From an uncultured Pelagibacteraceae bacterium (GTDB lineage: Bacteria > Pseudomonadota > Alphaproteobacteria > Pelagibacterales > Pelagibacteraceae), in NCBI GenBank assembly GCA_902590505.1, contig CACIWZ010000003.1, positions 62,001 through 126,000 of the forward strand: a stretch of DNA of 64,000 nucleotides. Reading direction: 5' to 3'. The notes under the pieces are model-generated. The model had not been told where the DNA came from. It did not search any database and saw only the letters and a list, made by a program, of their open reading frames with translations. Positions within the stretch are counted from its first letter, which is position 1. The number at the start of each line of letters is the position of its first letter. Shown here piece after piece: positions 42,543-52,648 of this stretch. A program made the translations under genes and the position numbers.

Positions 42543-44941
42543 TTATTACTTTACCATGGTTAAAAGAACATTTGAAAACTAAAGCCAATGAAAATGAAAT
42601 TATAGAAAAACTTACTAACATTGGATTAGAAGTTGAGGGTATAAAAGAAAACGTTGGAGAGCTTGATAAATTTAAAATTGCAAAAATTATTAAAGCAGAA
42701 AAACATCCTAATGCAGATAAATTAAAAGTTTGCGAAGTAAGCATTGGTGGGAAAGAAACTTTTAAAGTTGTTTGTGGAGCACCTAATGCAAGAGACGGTT
42801 TGATAACAATTTATGCGCCACCTGGAGCAGTTATTCCTAAAACAAAATTTGAATTAAAAATTGCTAAGATTAGAGGTGTAGAGTCTTTGGGGATGTTGTG
42901 TTCTGAAAGTGAGTTAAATTTATCAAATGATAGTGAAGGGATCATAGAATTAAATAACAAAGAAAAAGAAATAGGAAAAAGTTATTTTAAAAGTAAAACA
43001 GAAAAAACTATTGATATCTCAATCACACCCAATAGACCAGATTGTTTAGGCATTAGAGGGATAGCAAGAGATTTATCATCTACAGGAATAGGAAAATTAA
43101 TACCTTTTAAAAAGAAAAATTTAAAACAAACTTTTAAGCATTATATTAAGACATCGATAACTAAAGATAAGCACCAAGGCTGCTTAACTTTTGGAAGTTG
43201 TTATATAAAAAATATAATTAACAAAGAAAGTCCAGATTGGTTAAAAAGTAAACTTCTTGCATTAGGTTTAAAACCAATTTCAGCTGTAGTTGATATTACA
43301 AATTATGTGATGTTTGACCTAAATCGACCTCTTCATGCTTATGATGCTGATAGAATTGATAAAGAGATTATAATTAGGGACTCAAAAGATGGTGAAGAGT
43401 TTGAAGCATTAGATAATAAAAAATATAAACTTAAAAAGGGAATGTGCGTTATTGCGGATAAATCTAGCGTCCTTGGTTTAGGAGGAATAATTGGAGGAAC
43501 AAAAACTTCGACAGAATTTGAGACCAAAAATATCTTACTTGAATCTGCTTATTTTCTACCATCATCAATTAGAAGAACATCTAGAGAATTATCTATTGAA
43601 ACTGACGCAAAATATAGATTTGAAAGAGGTATCGATCCTAACTCTGTTATAAAGGGCCTAGAAATTGCAACAGATCTAATACTTAAAATATGTGGCGGCC
43701 AAGCTAGTAAATTTACAATTACAGGTAAAAATTTTCAAAAAAATAAAATCATAAAATTTGAGCTAGAAAGCTTTGAGAGTTTGATTGGTATACCAATATC
43801 GATCAGCGAAGCACAAAAAATTTTAAATCAATTAGGTTTTAATTGTAAAAAAAATAAAAAAAATCTTTTAGTCGAAATTCCCTCATGGAGACCTGATATA
43901 GTTCAGAGTGTCGATTTAATTGAAGAACTTATTCGGATAAAAGGTTTTAAAAATATAAAATTAATTTCACCAGAAAGAAAAAGAGAAAATGAAACCTTAA
44001 ATTTTAAACAGAAATTATTTCATTTATCTCAACGATCCCTTGCATCAAAAGGATATCTCGAGACAGTTACCTGGTCATTTACTGACTCAAAAATTGATAA
44101 ACAATTTTCAAAAGAAGAGAATGAAATTAAAATCATAAATCCAATTTCTTCTGACTTAGATGTTTTAAGAAGATCAATCTTTTCAAACCTTGCAATTCAC
44201 CTTAAAAAAAATCAAGATAGAGGTTATGAGGATGTCTCTTTATTTGAAACAGGTCCTGTATTTTTTGGTAAAAATCCTGGTGAACAACAAATTGTCGTTG
44301 GAGCTTTAAAATCAGGAAAAGTGGGCAGAAAAAGCTGGATTGAGAAGGAGAGAAATATTGATGTGTTTGATATCAAAGGTGATGCAGTTAAAACTTTAAT
44401 CGAACTAGGTATCTCTGATCAAGATCTTTTTATAAGTGATATTACAAAACATTGTTACCACCCGGGAAGATCAGGATCTATTACTTATAAATCTGAAAAA
44501 GGTCCGCATCTAGCTTACTTTGGAGAAATACACCCAGCAATAATTAAGAAATTAGATTTTAAAGAACCTAATATTTATGGTTTAGAAATATTTTTAAAAA
44601 ATATCCCAGAACAAAATAAAAAAATTAGGCAAACAAAGAAAAGTTTTCAACCATCAGATTTTCAAAAATCTCAAAGAGACTTTGCTTTTGTAATTGATAA
44701 AATTTTCAAGATAGGTTTACTAGAAAAGATCATTAAAGAAATTGATAGTTCTATAATTCAAGACGTAACAACTTTTGACGTCTATGAGGGTGAAAATATT
44801 CCAAAAGGAAAAAAATCTGTAGCAATTAATGTCTCGTTGCAGGCAAAAAATAAAACTTTAAATGAAAAAGATTTAGATCAAATTAGTAAAAAAATAATTG
44901 ATATAGTCAAAGATAAAACAGGCGCTACAATTAGGTCCTAA
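42539..44941 (+). CDS. pheT: Phenylalanyl-tRNA synthetase beta subunit
   Basis: An 800-residue subunit. It has the N-terminal [20 protein letters not shown], an OB-fold EMAP-like tRNA-binding domain ([16 protein letters not shown]), the editing B3/B4 module ([41 protein letters not shown]), the B5 domain, a degenerate synthetase core and the C-terminal ferredoxin-fold anticodon-binding domain ([18 protein letters not shown]). It hydrolyses Tyr-tRNA-Phe and supports PheS. It shares one base with the lepA start. Confidence 0.98.
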   Translation: MIITLPWLKEHLKTKANENEIIEKLTNIGLEVEGIKENVGELDKFKIAKIIKAEKHPNADKLKVCEVSIGGKETFKVVCGAPNARDGLITIYAPPGAVIPKTKFELKIAKIRGVESLGMLCSESELNLSNDSEGIIELNNKEKEIGKSYFKSKTEKTIDISITPNRPDCLGIRGIARDLSSTGIGKLIPFKKKNLKQTFKHYIKTSITKDKHQGCLTFGSCYIKNIINKESPDWLKSKLLALGLKPISAVVDITNYVMFDLNRPLHAYDADRIDKEIIIRDSKDGEEFEALDNKKYKLKKGMCVIADKSSVLGLGGIIGGTKTSTEFETKNILLESAYFLPSSIRRTSRELSIETDAKYRFERGIDPNSVIKGLEIATDLILKICGGQASKFTITGKNFQKNKIIKFELESFESLIGIPISISEAQKILNQLGFNCKKNKKNLLVEIPSWRPDIVQSVDLIEELIRIKGFKNIKLISPERKRENETLNFKQKLFHLSQRSLASKGYLETVTWSFTDSKIDKQFSKEENEIKIINPISSDLDVLRRSIFSNLAIHLKKNQDRGYEDVSLFETGPVFFGKNPGEQQIVVGALKSGKVGRKSWIEKERNIDVFDIKGDAVKTLIELGISDQDLFISDITKHCYHPGRSGSITYKSEKGPHLAYFGEIHPAIIKKLDFKEPNIYGLEIFLKNIPEQNKKIRQTKKSFQPSDFQKSQRDFAFVIDKIFKIGLLEKIIKEIDSSIIQDVTTFDVYEGENIPKGKKSVAINVSLQAKNKTLNEKDLDQISKKIIDIVKDKTGATIRS

Positions 44942-46749
44942 TGTCAGATATTAAAAGAATACGTAATTTTTCTATAATTGCGCATATTGATCATGGTAAA
45001 TCAACTATAGCAGACAGAATTATACATAAATGTGGTGGATTGACTGAAAGAGAAATGAAACAACAAGTTCTAGACTCAATGGATATAGAGAGAGAGCGAG
45101 GAATAACAATAAAAGCTCAAACAGTAAAATTAAATTACAAATCAAAAGATGGTAAAGATTATATATTGAACATTATAGATACACCTGGACATGTTGATTT
45201 TGGTTATGAGGTAAGTCGATCTTTATCTGCCTGTGAGGGCTCTCTTTTAATTGTCGATAGCACCCAAGGAGTAGAAGCACAAACCTTGGCTAATGTTTAT
45301 CAAGCACTTGAAATAAATCACGAGGTTATTCCTATTTTAAATAAGATTGATTTACCGGCTTCTGATGTTGAAAAAACAAAAAAAGAAATTGAAGACGTTG
45401 TCGGAATAGAAACAACAAATGCTATTTCTTGTTCAGGTAAAACCGGAGAGGGAATAGAAGATATTTTAGAAGCTATAATAGATAAGTTGCCACCACCAAA
45501 AGGACTACCTGTGGAAAAACTGAAATGTTTATTAGTAGATAGTTGGTATGATAGTTATTTGGGAGTAGTTATTTTAGTGAGAGTTATCAATGGAAAATTA
45601 AAAAAGAACATGAAAATAAAGCTAATGTCTAATGATCAGGAGCATGTAATCGAAAAAGTTGGAGTATTTACTCCAAAACCTAACGACATTGCTGAACTTA
45701 ACTCTGGAGAAATAGGGTTTATAATTACAGGTATTAAATCATTATCTGAAACAAAAGTGGGAGATACAATTTGTGATGCATCTAATCCAATTAATGAACC
45801 TTTACCAGGTTTTAAACCCAGTAAGCCAGTAGTATTTTGTGGACTTTTTCCAGTAGATAGTTCTGAATATCAAAAATTAAAAGATGGATTAGCTAAATTA
45901 AAGTTGAATGATGCCAGTTTTTCCTACGAACCAGAGTCATCAAGTGCACTTGGCTTGGGTTTTAGATGTGGATTTTTGGGATTGTTACATCTTGAAATTA
46001 TAACTGAGAGACTTGAGAGAGAATTTGACGTTAACTTAATCACAACGACTCCCGGTGTAATTTATAAAGTTCACACAACAAATGGTGAAATACTTGATTT
46101 ACAAAATCCATCAAATATGCCTGATCCTTCACAAATAGAAAAAATCGAAGAACCATGGATCAAATCTACAATAATCACACCTGATGAATATTTAGGTTCA
46201 ATAATCAAAATTTGCCAAGATAAAAGAGGCATACAAACAAATCTTTCCTATTCAGGAAATAGAGCTGTGCTCTCTTATGATTTACCTCTCAACGAAGTTG
46301 TTTTTGATTTTAACGATAGATTAAAATCTGTATCGAGTGGGTATGCAAGTTTTGATTATGAAATTTCTGGTTATAGAGAGGGAGATCTCGTTAAGTTAGG
46401 AATATTAGTAAATTCTGAACCAGTAGATGCTTTAGCAATGATCATACATAAAGATTTTGCTCAAAAAACAGGAAGACAAGTTTGTGAGAAATTAAAAGAT
46501 TTAATTCCAAGGCATAATTTCATGATACCCGTTCAAGCAGCAATCGGCGGAAAGATTGTAGCAAGAGAGTCTATAAAAGGATTCAAAAAAGATGTTTTAA
46601 CAAAAATTCATGGAGGTGGTGCGACTGATCGAAAAAGAAAACTTTTAGAAAAACAAAAAAGAGGAAAAGCAAGATCAAAACAATTTGGAAAGGTTGAGAT
46701 ACCACAAGAAGCTTTCATTGGGGTTTTGAAAATAAATAAAGAAACTTAA
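44941..46749 (+). CDS. lepA: Elongation factor 4
   Basis: A 602-residue translational GTPase. GTP motifs are clear: G1 [15 protein letters not shown]2/G3 with [18 protein letters not shown] and [16 protein letters not shown], and G4 [10 protein letters not shown]. Domain II, the EF-G-like domains and the LepA-specific C-terminal domain ([39 protein letters not shown]) follow. It acts on ribosomes in initiation, biogenesis or back-translocation. It is the last housekeeping gene of the superoperon; the next gene starts within its stop codon. Confidence 0.98.
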   Translation: MSDIKRIRNFSIIAHIDHGKSTIADRIIHKCGGLTEREMKQQVLDSMDIERERGITIKAQTVKLNYKSKDGKDYILNIIDTPGHVDFGYEVSRSLSACEGSLLIVDSTQGVEAQTLANVYQALEINHEVIPILNKIDLPASDVEKTKKEIEDVVGIETTNAISCSGKTGEGIEDILEAIIDKLPPPKGLPVEKLKCLLVDSWYDSYLGVVILVRVINGKLKKNMKIKLMSNDQEHVIEKVGVFTPKPNDIAELNSGEIGFIITGIKSLSETKVGDTICDASNPINEPLPGFKPSKPVVFCGLFPVDSSEYQKLKDGLAKLKLNDASFSYEPESSSALGLGFRCGFLGLLHLEIITERLEREFDVNLITTTPGVIYKVHTTNGEILDLQNPSNMPDPSQIEKIEEPWIKSTIITPDEYLGSIIKICQDKRGIQTNLSYSGNRAVLSYDLPLNEVVFDFNDRLKSVSSGYASFDYEISGYREGDLVKLGILVNSEPVDALAMIIHKDFAQKTGRQVCEKLKDLIPRHNFMIPVQAAIGGKIVARESIKGFKKDVLTKIHGGGATDRKRKLLEKQKRGKARSKQFGKVEIPQEAFIGVLKINKET

Positions 46750-47768
46750 TGAAAAAAAAATTATTTATTTTTTCAAATGAAAGTATTTTTTCACAAGATG
46801 AAAAATTTTTCTGTGATAATATTGATATCAAATCAAGTCCGGAGGGTTTAAATAAAAAGTTCGAAGTTCATTTATTAGGAAGAAAGTCATATAAGAAAAG
46901 AGCTCACGAGATAAAATTAAAAAAGATTAAAATTTTTTCGAATATTTTTTCTTATCTATACGAGGTAATAAAATCTACAAAAATTGAAAATACGAAATAC
47001 TTAGTAATTTCTATTACTCCCTATACTCTTTTGATTTGTATATTTTTAAAACTTTTTGGAAAAACTCCAATAGTTTATTTAAGAAGTGACGGATATGGTG
47101 AATACAAGGCTATTTTTGGTACTTTCGGTAAAATAATTTATTATTTTTTGTTTACTTTCACATCACTTATTTCAAATTTTATAAGTTGTAGGAATTATAT
47201 TTTGAGAAAAAAAAAAGGCAAAGTTGTTTCTCCTTCTCAACTTGATTCTGTCTGGTTTAGAAAACCAAAGAGTCAAGAATTTAAAAAATTTAATCTCTTA
47301 TATGTTGGTAGAATTAGAGTAGAAAAAGGTATTTTTTCGCTTGCGAGTTTAATTAAAAACAAGAGAGATATCTCACTTACGATAGTTGGAGCAGAAAAGA
47401 ATACTTCTTATAAGATCAATCAAAGTAATATCAACATTCATCTTACGCAAAGTAACAAAGCCCGACTTATAAAATATTATGATGATCATGACATTTTTAT
47501 TCTACCGTCATTTACAGAGGGACATCCCATGGTGTTATTAGAGGCCTTAGCAAGAAGAAGACCTGTAATTGTTTTCAATGAAATTGAACATGTAGTTGGA
47601 AAAAAAAAAGGTATTTTTGTTACAAAGAGAAATTATTTAAATTTTTTTGGAACACTTAATTATATCAAGAAAAATTATAAAAAAATTCAAAAGGAAATGA
47701 TGAAGAATAAATTACCTACAAATAAAGAATTCATCGAAGAATTTGTTAAAGCTATTGATGAATATTAA
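46749..47768 (+). CDS. GT4-like glycosyltransferase
   Basis: A 339-residue GT-B enzyme. The N-terminal acceptor domain is short and contains a hydrophobic stretch (YFLFTFTSLISNFISC) that may dip into the membrane. The donor domain holds LLYVGRIRVEKGIFSLA and the E-x7-E type motif in LPSFTEGHPMVLLEALARRR. It is coupled to lepA by a TAATG overlap yet functionally unrelated, and is the first of three surface-type genes before tRNA-Ser. The acceptor and sugar are unknown. Confidence 0.82.
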   Translation: MKKKLFIFSNESIFSQDEKFFCDNIDIKSSPEGLNKKFEVHLLGRKSYKKRAHEIKLKKIKIFSNIFSYLYEVIKSTKIENTKYLVISITPYTLLICIFLKLFGKTPIVYLRSDGYGEYKAIFGTFGKIIYYFLFTFTSLISNFISCRNYILRKKKGKVVSPSQLDSVWFRKPKSQEFKKFNLLYVGRIRVEKGIFSLASLIKNKRDISLTIVGAEKNTSYKINQSNINIHLTQSNKARLIKYYDDHDIFILPSFTEGHPMVLLEALARRRPVIVFNEIEHVVGKKKGIFVTKRNYLNFFGTLNYIKKNYKKIQKEMMKNKLPTNKEFIEEFVKAIDEY

Positions 47769-47836
47769 TAAGAGAGATTGAAAACTAATCAACAGTTGCT
47801 TTAATATTACAAAACGTTAAATTAAAAAAATAGCAA

Positions 47837-49159
47837 ATGAAACTCAAAGGTAGAATTTTTCCAACAATATTTTTTGTTTTGTCAGTATTTTTACTTCTTT
47901 ATACATTTTATAAATCTGAAGTTGTTTGGAAAGGAACACGTATAAACTATTATACACTTTATTATCTATTAGGTTTGATTTTATTAGTTTCTTCTATTTT
48001 TATTTTTTTTATAAATTATAAGATTAGAGAGTATTTTTTTATTATTTTTCTGAGTTTTTTATCTACCTTATATATTTTTGAATTTTATTTAAATTCCATA
48101 GAAAGTATTATTATAAGTAAAATTTACAAAGATAGAACTGGGGAAAAATTTGACGAAAGAGAAAAATTTGAGATTTATAGTGATTTAAAAAAAAATGATG
48201 AAAGTGTAGTTTTAAATGTAGCACCCGTTTTTCACTTAACAAATAATAAATTAATTCCATTATCTGGAGTATCAAACTCACAAACTATACATTGTAACGA
48301 AAATGGATATTATTCAATTTACCAAAGTGATCGATATGGTTTTAATAATCCAGATAGTGAGTGGGATCAAAAAGAAATAGAATATTTATTGGTAGGAGAT
48401 TCTTATGTTCACAGCGCTTGCGTTAATAGACCAAATGATATTACATCTGTTTTGAGAACTCTATCAAATAAATCTGCTTTGAATTTAGGATACGGTGGCA
48501 ATGGACCTTTGCTACAATACGCTGGTCTAAGAGAATACCTTAGCAAAAAGGTAAATAAAGTGGTTTGGGTTTATTTTGAGGGAAATGATTTAATCAATTT
48601 AAATAATGAGTTGGAGAGTAGAATTTTAAACTATTACTTAGATAATCAAAACTTTTCTCAGGATCTAAAGAACAAACAAAAGAAAATTGATGATATAAAT
48701 AATTTTGCTATAGAAAAAGAATTTAAAAGACTAAAAGAAAGAAATTTTTCCAATAAACTGAACATCTTAAAATTAAGTAAAGTAAGAACTACACTTTATA
48801 ATTATGTACCTGAAAAATATAAACCTAAGCCCCAGCCTAGACCCAAGCCGAGTAAAAAATTTTATGAAGTTCTTGCTTTAGCTAAAAACTTAGCATTAAA
48901 AAATAATTCTAAATTTTACTTTGTATATTTACCTGAATATAGTCGTTACAAAGATAATTATGACAATACAAATTATCGTGAAGTTAAAAAAATAGTAAAA
49001 CAATTACAAATACCTTTTATTGATATACATACTGAGGTATTTGAAAAAGAGGAAAATCCACTTAATCTCTTTCCCTTCAAATTAAGTGGACATTTAAATG
49101 TTGATGGTTACAAAAAAGTATCAGAAAAAATATATAAACTAACATCAGACAATAAATGA
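47837..49159 (+). CDS. Membrane-anchored SGNH-hydrolase-like protein, copy A
   Basis: A 440-residue protein with three N-terminal membrane helices (about residues 9-24, 36-56, 63-82) and a periplasmic domain. The SGNH features are YLLVGDSYVHSACVNRP (block I, GDS) near residue 190, NLGYGGNGPLLQYAGLREYL (block III, GxN) near 218 and SGHLNVDGYKKVSEKI (block V, His) near the end. A catalytic-type Ser/Asn/His set is therefore present. It could be an esterase or O-acyl-transfer enzyme for a surface polysaccharide. A Pro/Lys repeat (KYKPKPQPRPKPSKK) precedes the last third. It is followed one base later by a paralogue with exact shared DNA blocks. Confidence 0.7.
   Translation: MKLKGRIFPTIFFVLSVFLLLYTFYKSEVVWKGTRINYYTLYYLLGLILLVSSIFIFFINYKIREYFFIIFLSFLSTLYIFEFYLNSIESIIISKIYKDRTGEKFDEREKFEIYSDLKKNDESVVLNVAPVFHLTNNKLIPLSGVSNSQTIHCNENGYYSIYQSDRYGFNNPDSEWDQKEIEYLLVGDSYVHSACVNRPNDITSVLRTLSNKSALNLGYGGNGPLLQYAGLREYLSKKVNKVVWVYFEGNDLINLNNELESRILNYYLDNQNFSQDLKNKQKKIDDINNFAIEKEFKRLKERNFSNKLNILKLSKVRTTLYNYVPEKYKPKPQPRPKPSKKFYEVLALAKNLALKNNSKFYFVYLPEYSRYKDNYDNTNYREVKKIVKQLQIPFIDIHTEVFEKEENPLNLFPFKLSGHLNVDGYKKVSEKIYKLTSDNK
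48270..48385 (+). repeat. Direct repeat block 1, copy A (116 bp)
   Basis: Bases 48270-48385 match 49603-49718 with one difference (T48340 against A49673). The block encodes the stretch around SNSQTIHCNENGYYSIYQSD just before block I. Confidence 0.9.
48870..49085 (+). repeat. Direct repeat block 3, copy A (216 bp, exact)
   Basis: I read 216 consecutive bases identical to 50191-50406, encoding LALAKNLALKNNSKFYFVYL through NPLNLFPFKL. The identity stops abruptly at both ends, inside the coding frame. Confidence 0.92.
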
Positions 49160-49160
49160 G

Positions 49161-50480
49161 ATGTTAAATTTTATTAAAAAAGTATTTTCACCAAGTTTTT
49201 TATTTTTTTCAATATTTTTATTGATATACACTTTTTATAAATCTGAAATAGTATGGAGTGGAAATAAAATTGATTATTATAAATTTTATTACATTCTATC
49301 AATTTTATTGATAGTGATAGCGATTATCTCTTTTTTTCTAAATGAAAAAATTAAATCTTTGCTTATCAAAATCATACTTTTTTTAATTTTTTTTGTCTAT
49401 TTAATAGAATTTTATATAATTTCTTATGATGGCTTTGCAAGAACACTTACTTACTATTTAAAAGAAGGTAAAAGTTATGAGGCCATAAGTATTATGGATA
49501 AATATAATAATTTGAAGCAAAAAGATAGTCAGGTTAAGTTAATTATTCGTCCACAATCACATTTAAAAAATACTGAAAAAAAACTGTTACCTTTATCTGG
49601 AATATCAAACTCACAAACTATACATTGTAACGAAAATGGATATTATTCAATTTACCAAAGTGATCGATATGGATTTAATAATCCAGATAGTGAGTGGGAT
49701 CAAAAAGAAATAGAATATCTGACGTTAGGAGACTCTTTTGTTCAGGGATCGTGTGTAAATAGACCAAATGATATTACATCTGTTTTGAGAACTCTATCAA
49801 ATAAATCTGCTTTGAATTTAGGATATGGTCTCAATGGACCTTTGCTACAATACGCTGGTCTAAGAGAATACTTAAGTAAAAACGTAAAGAACGTATTATG
49901 GTTTTATTATGAGGGTGATGATTTATTTAATTTAGAGATTTCATTAAAAAGTAAAATTTTAAATAAATATATAAATGATTTAAATTATTCACAAAATCTA
50001 AAAAAACTTCAGCCAGCAATAGATAATTTAAATGAGCTAAACATGAGTATTAAATTAAAAAATAATGAAAAATATGACTCTGAAATATCAAAGTCTAAAA
50101 TAACTAATTTTATAAAACTATATAGCTCTAGATCAAAATTTTTCTCAAAGTCAGATGATAAAGTTCTAAATAAAACGGAATTTAGTAAAATTCTTGCTTT
50201 AGCTAAAAACTTAGCATTAAAAAATAATTCTAAATTTTACTTTGTATATTTACCTGAATATAGTCGTTACAAAGATAATTATGACAATACAAATTATCGT
50301 GAAGTTAAAAAAATAGTAAAACAATTACAAATACCTTTTATTGATATACATACTGAGGTATTTGAAAAAGAGGAAAATCCACTTAATCTCTTTCCCTTCA
50401 AATTAAAAGGACATTATAATATTGAAGGATATAAGAAAATTGGAGTTAAAATAAATGAAATTACTAATATGTTAAATTAA
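49161..50480 (+). CDS. Membrane-anchored SGNH-hydrolase-like protein, copy B
   Basis: A 439-residue paralogue of the preceding gene with the same layout: three N-terminal helices, YLTLGDSFVQGSCVNRP (block I), NLGYGLNGPLLQYAGLREYL (block III) and KGHYNIEGYKKIGVKI (block V His). The Pro-rich linker of copy A is absent and replaced by KLYSSRSKFFSKSDDKV. Membrane helices, linker and the region after block III have diverged. Three blocks are nearly or fully identical in DNA, pointing to recent gene conversion. The two may act on different substrates in the same pathway. The gene ends about 115 bases before tRNA-Ser. Confidence 0.7.
   Translation: MLNFIKKVFSPSFLFFSIFLLIYTFYKSEIVWSGNKIDYYKFYYILSILLIVIAIISFFLNEKIKSLLIKIILFLIFFVYLIEFYIISYDGFARTLTYYLKEGKSYEAISIMDKYNNLKQKDSQVKLIIRPQSHLKNTEKKLLPLSGISNSQTIHCNENGYYSIYQSDRYGFNNPDSEWDQKEIEYLTLGDSFVQGSCVNRPNDITSVLRTLSNKSALNLGYGLNGPLLQYAGLREYLSKNVKNVLWFYYEGDDLFNLEISLKSKILNKYINDLNYSQNLKKLQPAIDNLNELNMSIKLKNNEKYDSEISKSKITNFIKLYSSRSKFFSKSDDKVLNKTEFSKILALAKNLALKNNSKFYFVYLPEYSRYKDNYDNTNYREVKKIVKQLQIPFIDIHTEVFEKEENPLNLFPFKLKGHYNIEGYKKIGVKINEITNMLN
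49603..49718 (+). repeat. Direct repeat block 1, copy B (116 bp)
   Basis: Partner of 48270-48385, one mismatch. Flanking DNA is diverged on both sides. Confidence 0.9.
50191..50406 (+). repeat. Direct repeat block 3, copy B (216 bp, exact)
   Basis: Partner of 48870-49085. Absence of even silent changes over 216 bp, against heavy divergence just outside, indicates recent conversion. Confidence 0.92.
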
Positions 50481-50595
50481 TAAAAAAATACCAATAAAAC
50501 AGTGGCTTCACAGACTCAAAATAATTCTGTAAAATAAAACCATGCTAATGCTTAAAACACTTGCTATATCCTCCTGAAACTTTTGCTCACGCGTA

Positions 50596-50685
50596 GGAGA
50601 GGTGGCCGAGTGGTTGAAGGCGCACGCTTGGAAAGCGTGTAAACGGGAAACCGTTTCGAGGGTTCGAATCCCTCTCTCTCCGCCA
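50596..50685 (+). tRNA. tRNA-Ser (GGA)
   Basis: The acceptor stem GGAGAGG pairs with TCTCTCC (one G-U), followed by discriminator G and an encoded CCA. The anticodon arm CACGC-TTGGAAA-GCGTG gives GGA. The long variable arm (AAACGGGAAACCGTTTC) and T arm GAGGGTTCGAATCCCTC fit a class II serine tRNA. It closes the small surface-gene island. Confidence 0.97.
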
Positions 50686-50750
50686 TTTTCTATCCACACT
50701 CAACTAAAAAGAGTCTTAAGTTAAGAAAGAGAATCAAATAAACTATGTCT

Positions 50751-50782
50751 AAGGGCAGTGGAGGGAGACTGAAGCTGCCTTT
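50751..50782 (+). terminator. GC-rich hairpin after tRNA-Ser
   Basis: AAGGGCAG (50751-50758) pairs with CTGCCTTT (50775-50782), eight pairs with one G-U and a 16-base purine-rich loop. Its GC content stands out in this gap. It may end the tRNA-Ser transcript, although the T tract is short and interrupted (TTTGCATTTT). Confidence 0.4.
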
Positions 50783-50795
50783 GCATTTTAAAAAT

Positions 50796-51911
50796 CTAAA
50801 TTTTCTCAGCTTTAACAACAATGTTCATTACCTTCATAGAAGGATCGTAAGCATCTGCTAAAACATTCACTTTTTTAAAACCCACCATCTTCAACAAATA
50901 AACTAAACTTTTTGATGAATGTCTTACAAAACCATCTTCCTCGATTTTAGCATTCAAATATTTATCGTTTTTAATTCCTTGAGTTTCTAGAATTAAAGTT
51001 TCATTGGTAACTTTATATAAATTTTCTAGAGCTAAGTAAGGATTTTTTAAATGGTAAAGAACTCCAAAACAAAAAACAAAATCAAATTTTTCATTTGATA
51101 AATTATATATATTCTCATACTCAAACTTAAAATTTTTTTTATTTTGTAAAGAGTATTCTTTAATAAGAAATTCTTGAGTATTAAGTATGTCGTCTCTTTT
51201 TCTGGTCGTTATTTCTTCAGGACGAGAATGCTCAGGAAAAAAGTCATATTCTTTAGCTTCATCAATATTTAGGCCTTTTGCAAAATTTGCCCCTTTAATT
51301 AATGCATTGAAAACTGAGTATCCTTCTTCTGATCCAATGTCCAAAAAAGTTTTTCCAGTCAGATTTGGTATAAAATTTAATCTATTTTTTACATCGCCTC
51401 CGTCCCCAATAGTTTTACCACCAGAGGGTAAAATAAAAGTTCCATTAAAAACATAAGATCTATGCGCAGATCCAATATTACTGACTTTAAAATTTTTTTT
51501 AGTATAAAAGAATCGATGTGGATAATTTTTTATTGGGAATTTCTTAATATAATTTTCTAAAAAATCTATTGAAACTATTTCTGTATAATAGGTGTCATTC
51601 CCATCGTAAGCAACATCACACTTTTCATTTTTTATAAGAAGTAATAATTCTTCTAATTTTTTTACAGGATAATCTTTGATTGATTTATTATGCGATATTA
51701 GAAAATAATCGTAATTTATTTTAAGATTATTAAAATTAGATAAATTTAATCTTAAAACTTTGGCTTTTAGAATTTGATCAGACGAGAAGTCTAATTTAAT
51801 AGGTATAAAAAATACTCCAAAACTATAATTATAATATATTTTTCTTAAGGTTTTATTTATAAATGGAAAATATGAAATTATCTTTTTTATAAATAAAAAT
51901 TTGTTGTTCAT
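50796..51911 (-). CDS. SAM-dependent methyltransferase (class I, CmoB/DUF1698-like)
   Basis: A 371-residue protein. The Rossmann-type methyltransferase domain starts near residue 185 with GKTFLDIGSEEGYSVFNALIKGA (motif I) and continues through FDFVFCFGVLYHLKNPYLALENL (motif IV/post). This resembles CmoB-type and sugar or lipid methyltransferases. The N-terminal ~170 residues are not recognised. The C-terminus (HSSKSLVYLLKMVGFKKVNVL) is the usual closing strand pair. Its ATG overlaps the NlpC/P60 stop (ATGA). Because CmoB normally has a characteristic tRNA context that is absent here, I regard the target as unknown. Confidence 0.75.
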   Translation of the reverse strand: MNNKFLFIKKIISYFPFINKTLRKIYYNYSFGVFFIPIKLDFSSDQILKAKVLRLNLSNFNNLKINYDYFLISHNKSIKDYPVKKLEELLLLIKNEKCDVAYDGNDTYYTEIVSIDFLENYIKKFPIKNYPHRFFYTKKNFKVSNIGSAHRSYVFNGTFILPSGGKTIGDGGDVKNRLNFIPNLTGKTFLDIGSEEGYSVFNALIKGANFAKGLNIDEAKEYDFFPEHSRPEEITTRKRDDILNTQEFLIKEYSLQNKKNFKFEYENIYNLSNEKFDFVFCFGVLYHLKNPYLALENLYKVTNETLILETQGIKNDKYLNAKIEEDGFVRHSSKSLVYLLKMVGFKKVNVLADAYDPSMKVMNIVVKAEKI

Positions 51912-52648
51912 ATTCTTTTGATGCCAATTACATTAAGATTAGCCGTTTTTTTTATTTTGTGAATTGTTTTATTTATATCCATAATAACAGTTTTTTTTAG
52001 TGGTCCATATGCATGAATTAGTTTCTTATCTGAAAGAGCTAATGCAACATGTCCTTTCCAAAAAATTATGTCATTTCTTCTTATATCCTCTAATTTTATA
52101 TTTTTCTTAAAAAATTTGACTTGGTCTTTTGCGTCCCTAGGACAAAATTTATTATTAAAATTAAAGAAAACTTGAATTAGTCCTGAGCAATCTATTCCTT
52201 TATAAGATTTTCCACCCCACTTATATTTTATATTTTTAAAGATAGATATTTTTCTAAAGATATTTTTCTCTTTATAATAAATAGGTTTGACATCTTTCTT
52301 ACTAATCCACCCTTTTGAAAATTTAAAAAACATTTTTTTACTGTCTAGTACCTTTATTTTTGAACCAAATGGTATTTTGTTTATTTTCATTTTTTTGTTC
52401 GGAAATTTGTATACGTTAGACTTTAAAATACTTACTTTATGTGTTGATTTTAACAATTTAGGAAAATTATTATTCTTTATATAGCCTTTATATCCATCTT
52501 CTTTGATTTTTATTTTAAGCCATTTTCCACTTTTTTTTAAGATTGAAAAGCTGTTTCCGTAAAGCATCTGAGTGACCACTTCTGATTTAATTGAAGGTTT
52601 TTTGTGAAGATTGATAATGACAAAATTATTTGTAAATTGTTTAGTCAT
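51908..52648 (-). CDS. NlpC/P60 cysteine peptidase with SH3 domains
   Basis: A 246-residue protein with two bacterial SH3-like segments (NLHKKPSIKSEVVTQMLYGN and VYKFPNKKMKINKIPFGSKI) and a C-terminal NlpC/P60 domain. The catalytic Cys is in YKGIDCSGLIQVFF (about residue 153), the His in FWKGHVALALSD (about 205), and LIHAYGPL holds the third polar residue. There is no obvious signal peptide, which suggests a cytoplasmic murein-peptide hydrolase of the YkfC type that cleaves gamma-D-Glu-diamino acid bonds. The gene overlaps the AmpG-like permease upstream by 8 bases, so uptake and cleavage of muropeptides are likely coupled. Confidence 0.85.
   Translation of the reverse strand: MTKQFTNNFVIINLHKKPSIKSEVVTQMLYGNSFSILKKSGKWLKIKIKEDGYKGYIKNNNFPKLLKSTHKVSILKSNVYKFPNKKMKINKIPFGSKIKVLDSKKMFFKFSKGWISKKDVKPIYYKEKNIFRKISIFKNIKYKWGGKSYKGIDCSGLIQVFFNFNNKFCPRDAKDQVKFFKKNIKLEDIRRNDIIFWKGHVALALSDKKLIHAYGPLKKTVIMDINKTIHKIKKTANLNVIGIKRI

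Noticed and set aside
50508-50699. ORF on the minus strand across tRNA-Ser
   Set aside because: Its sequence ([20 protein letters not shown]) is the well-known spurious translation of the antisense of a tRNA-Ser gene.
50745-50861. Short plus-strand ORF starting MSKGSGGRLK
   Set aside because: It runs antisense into the methyltransferase gene, has no ribosome site and no recognisable features.
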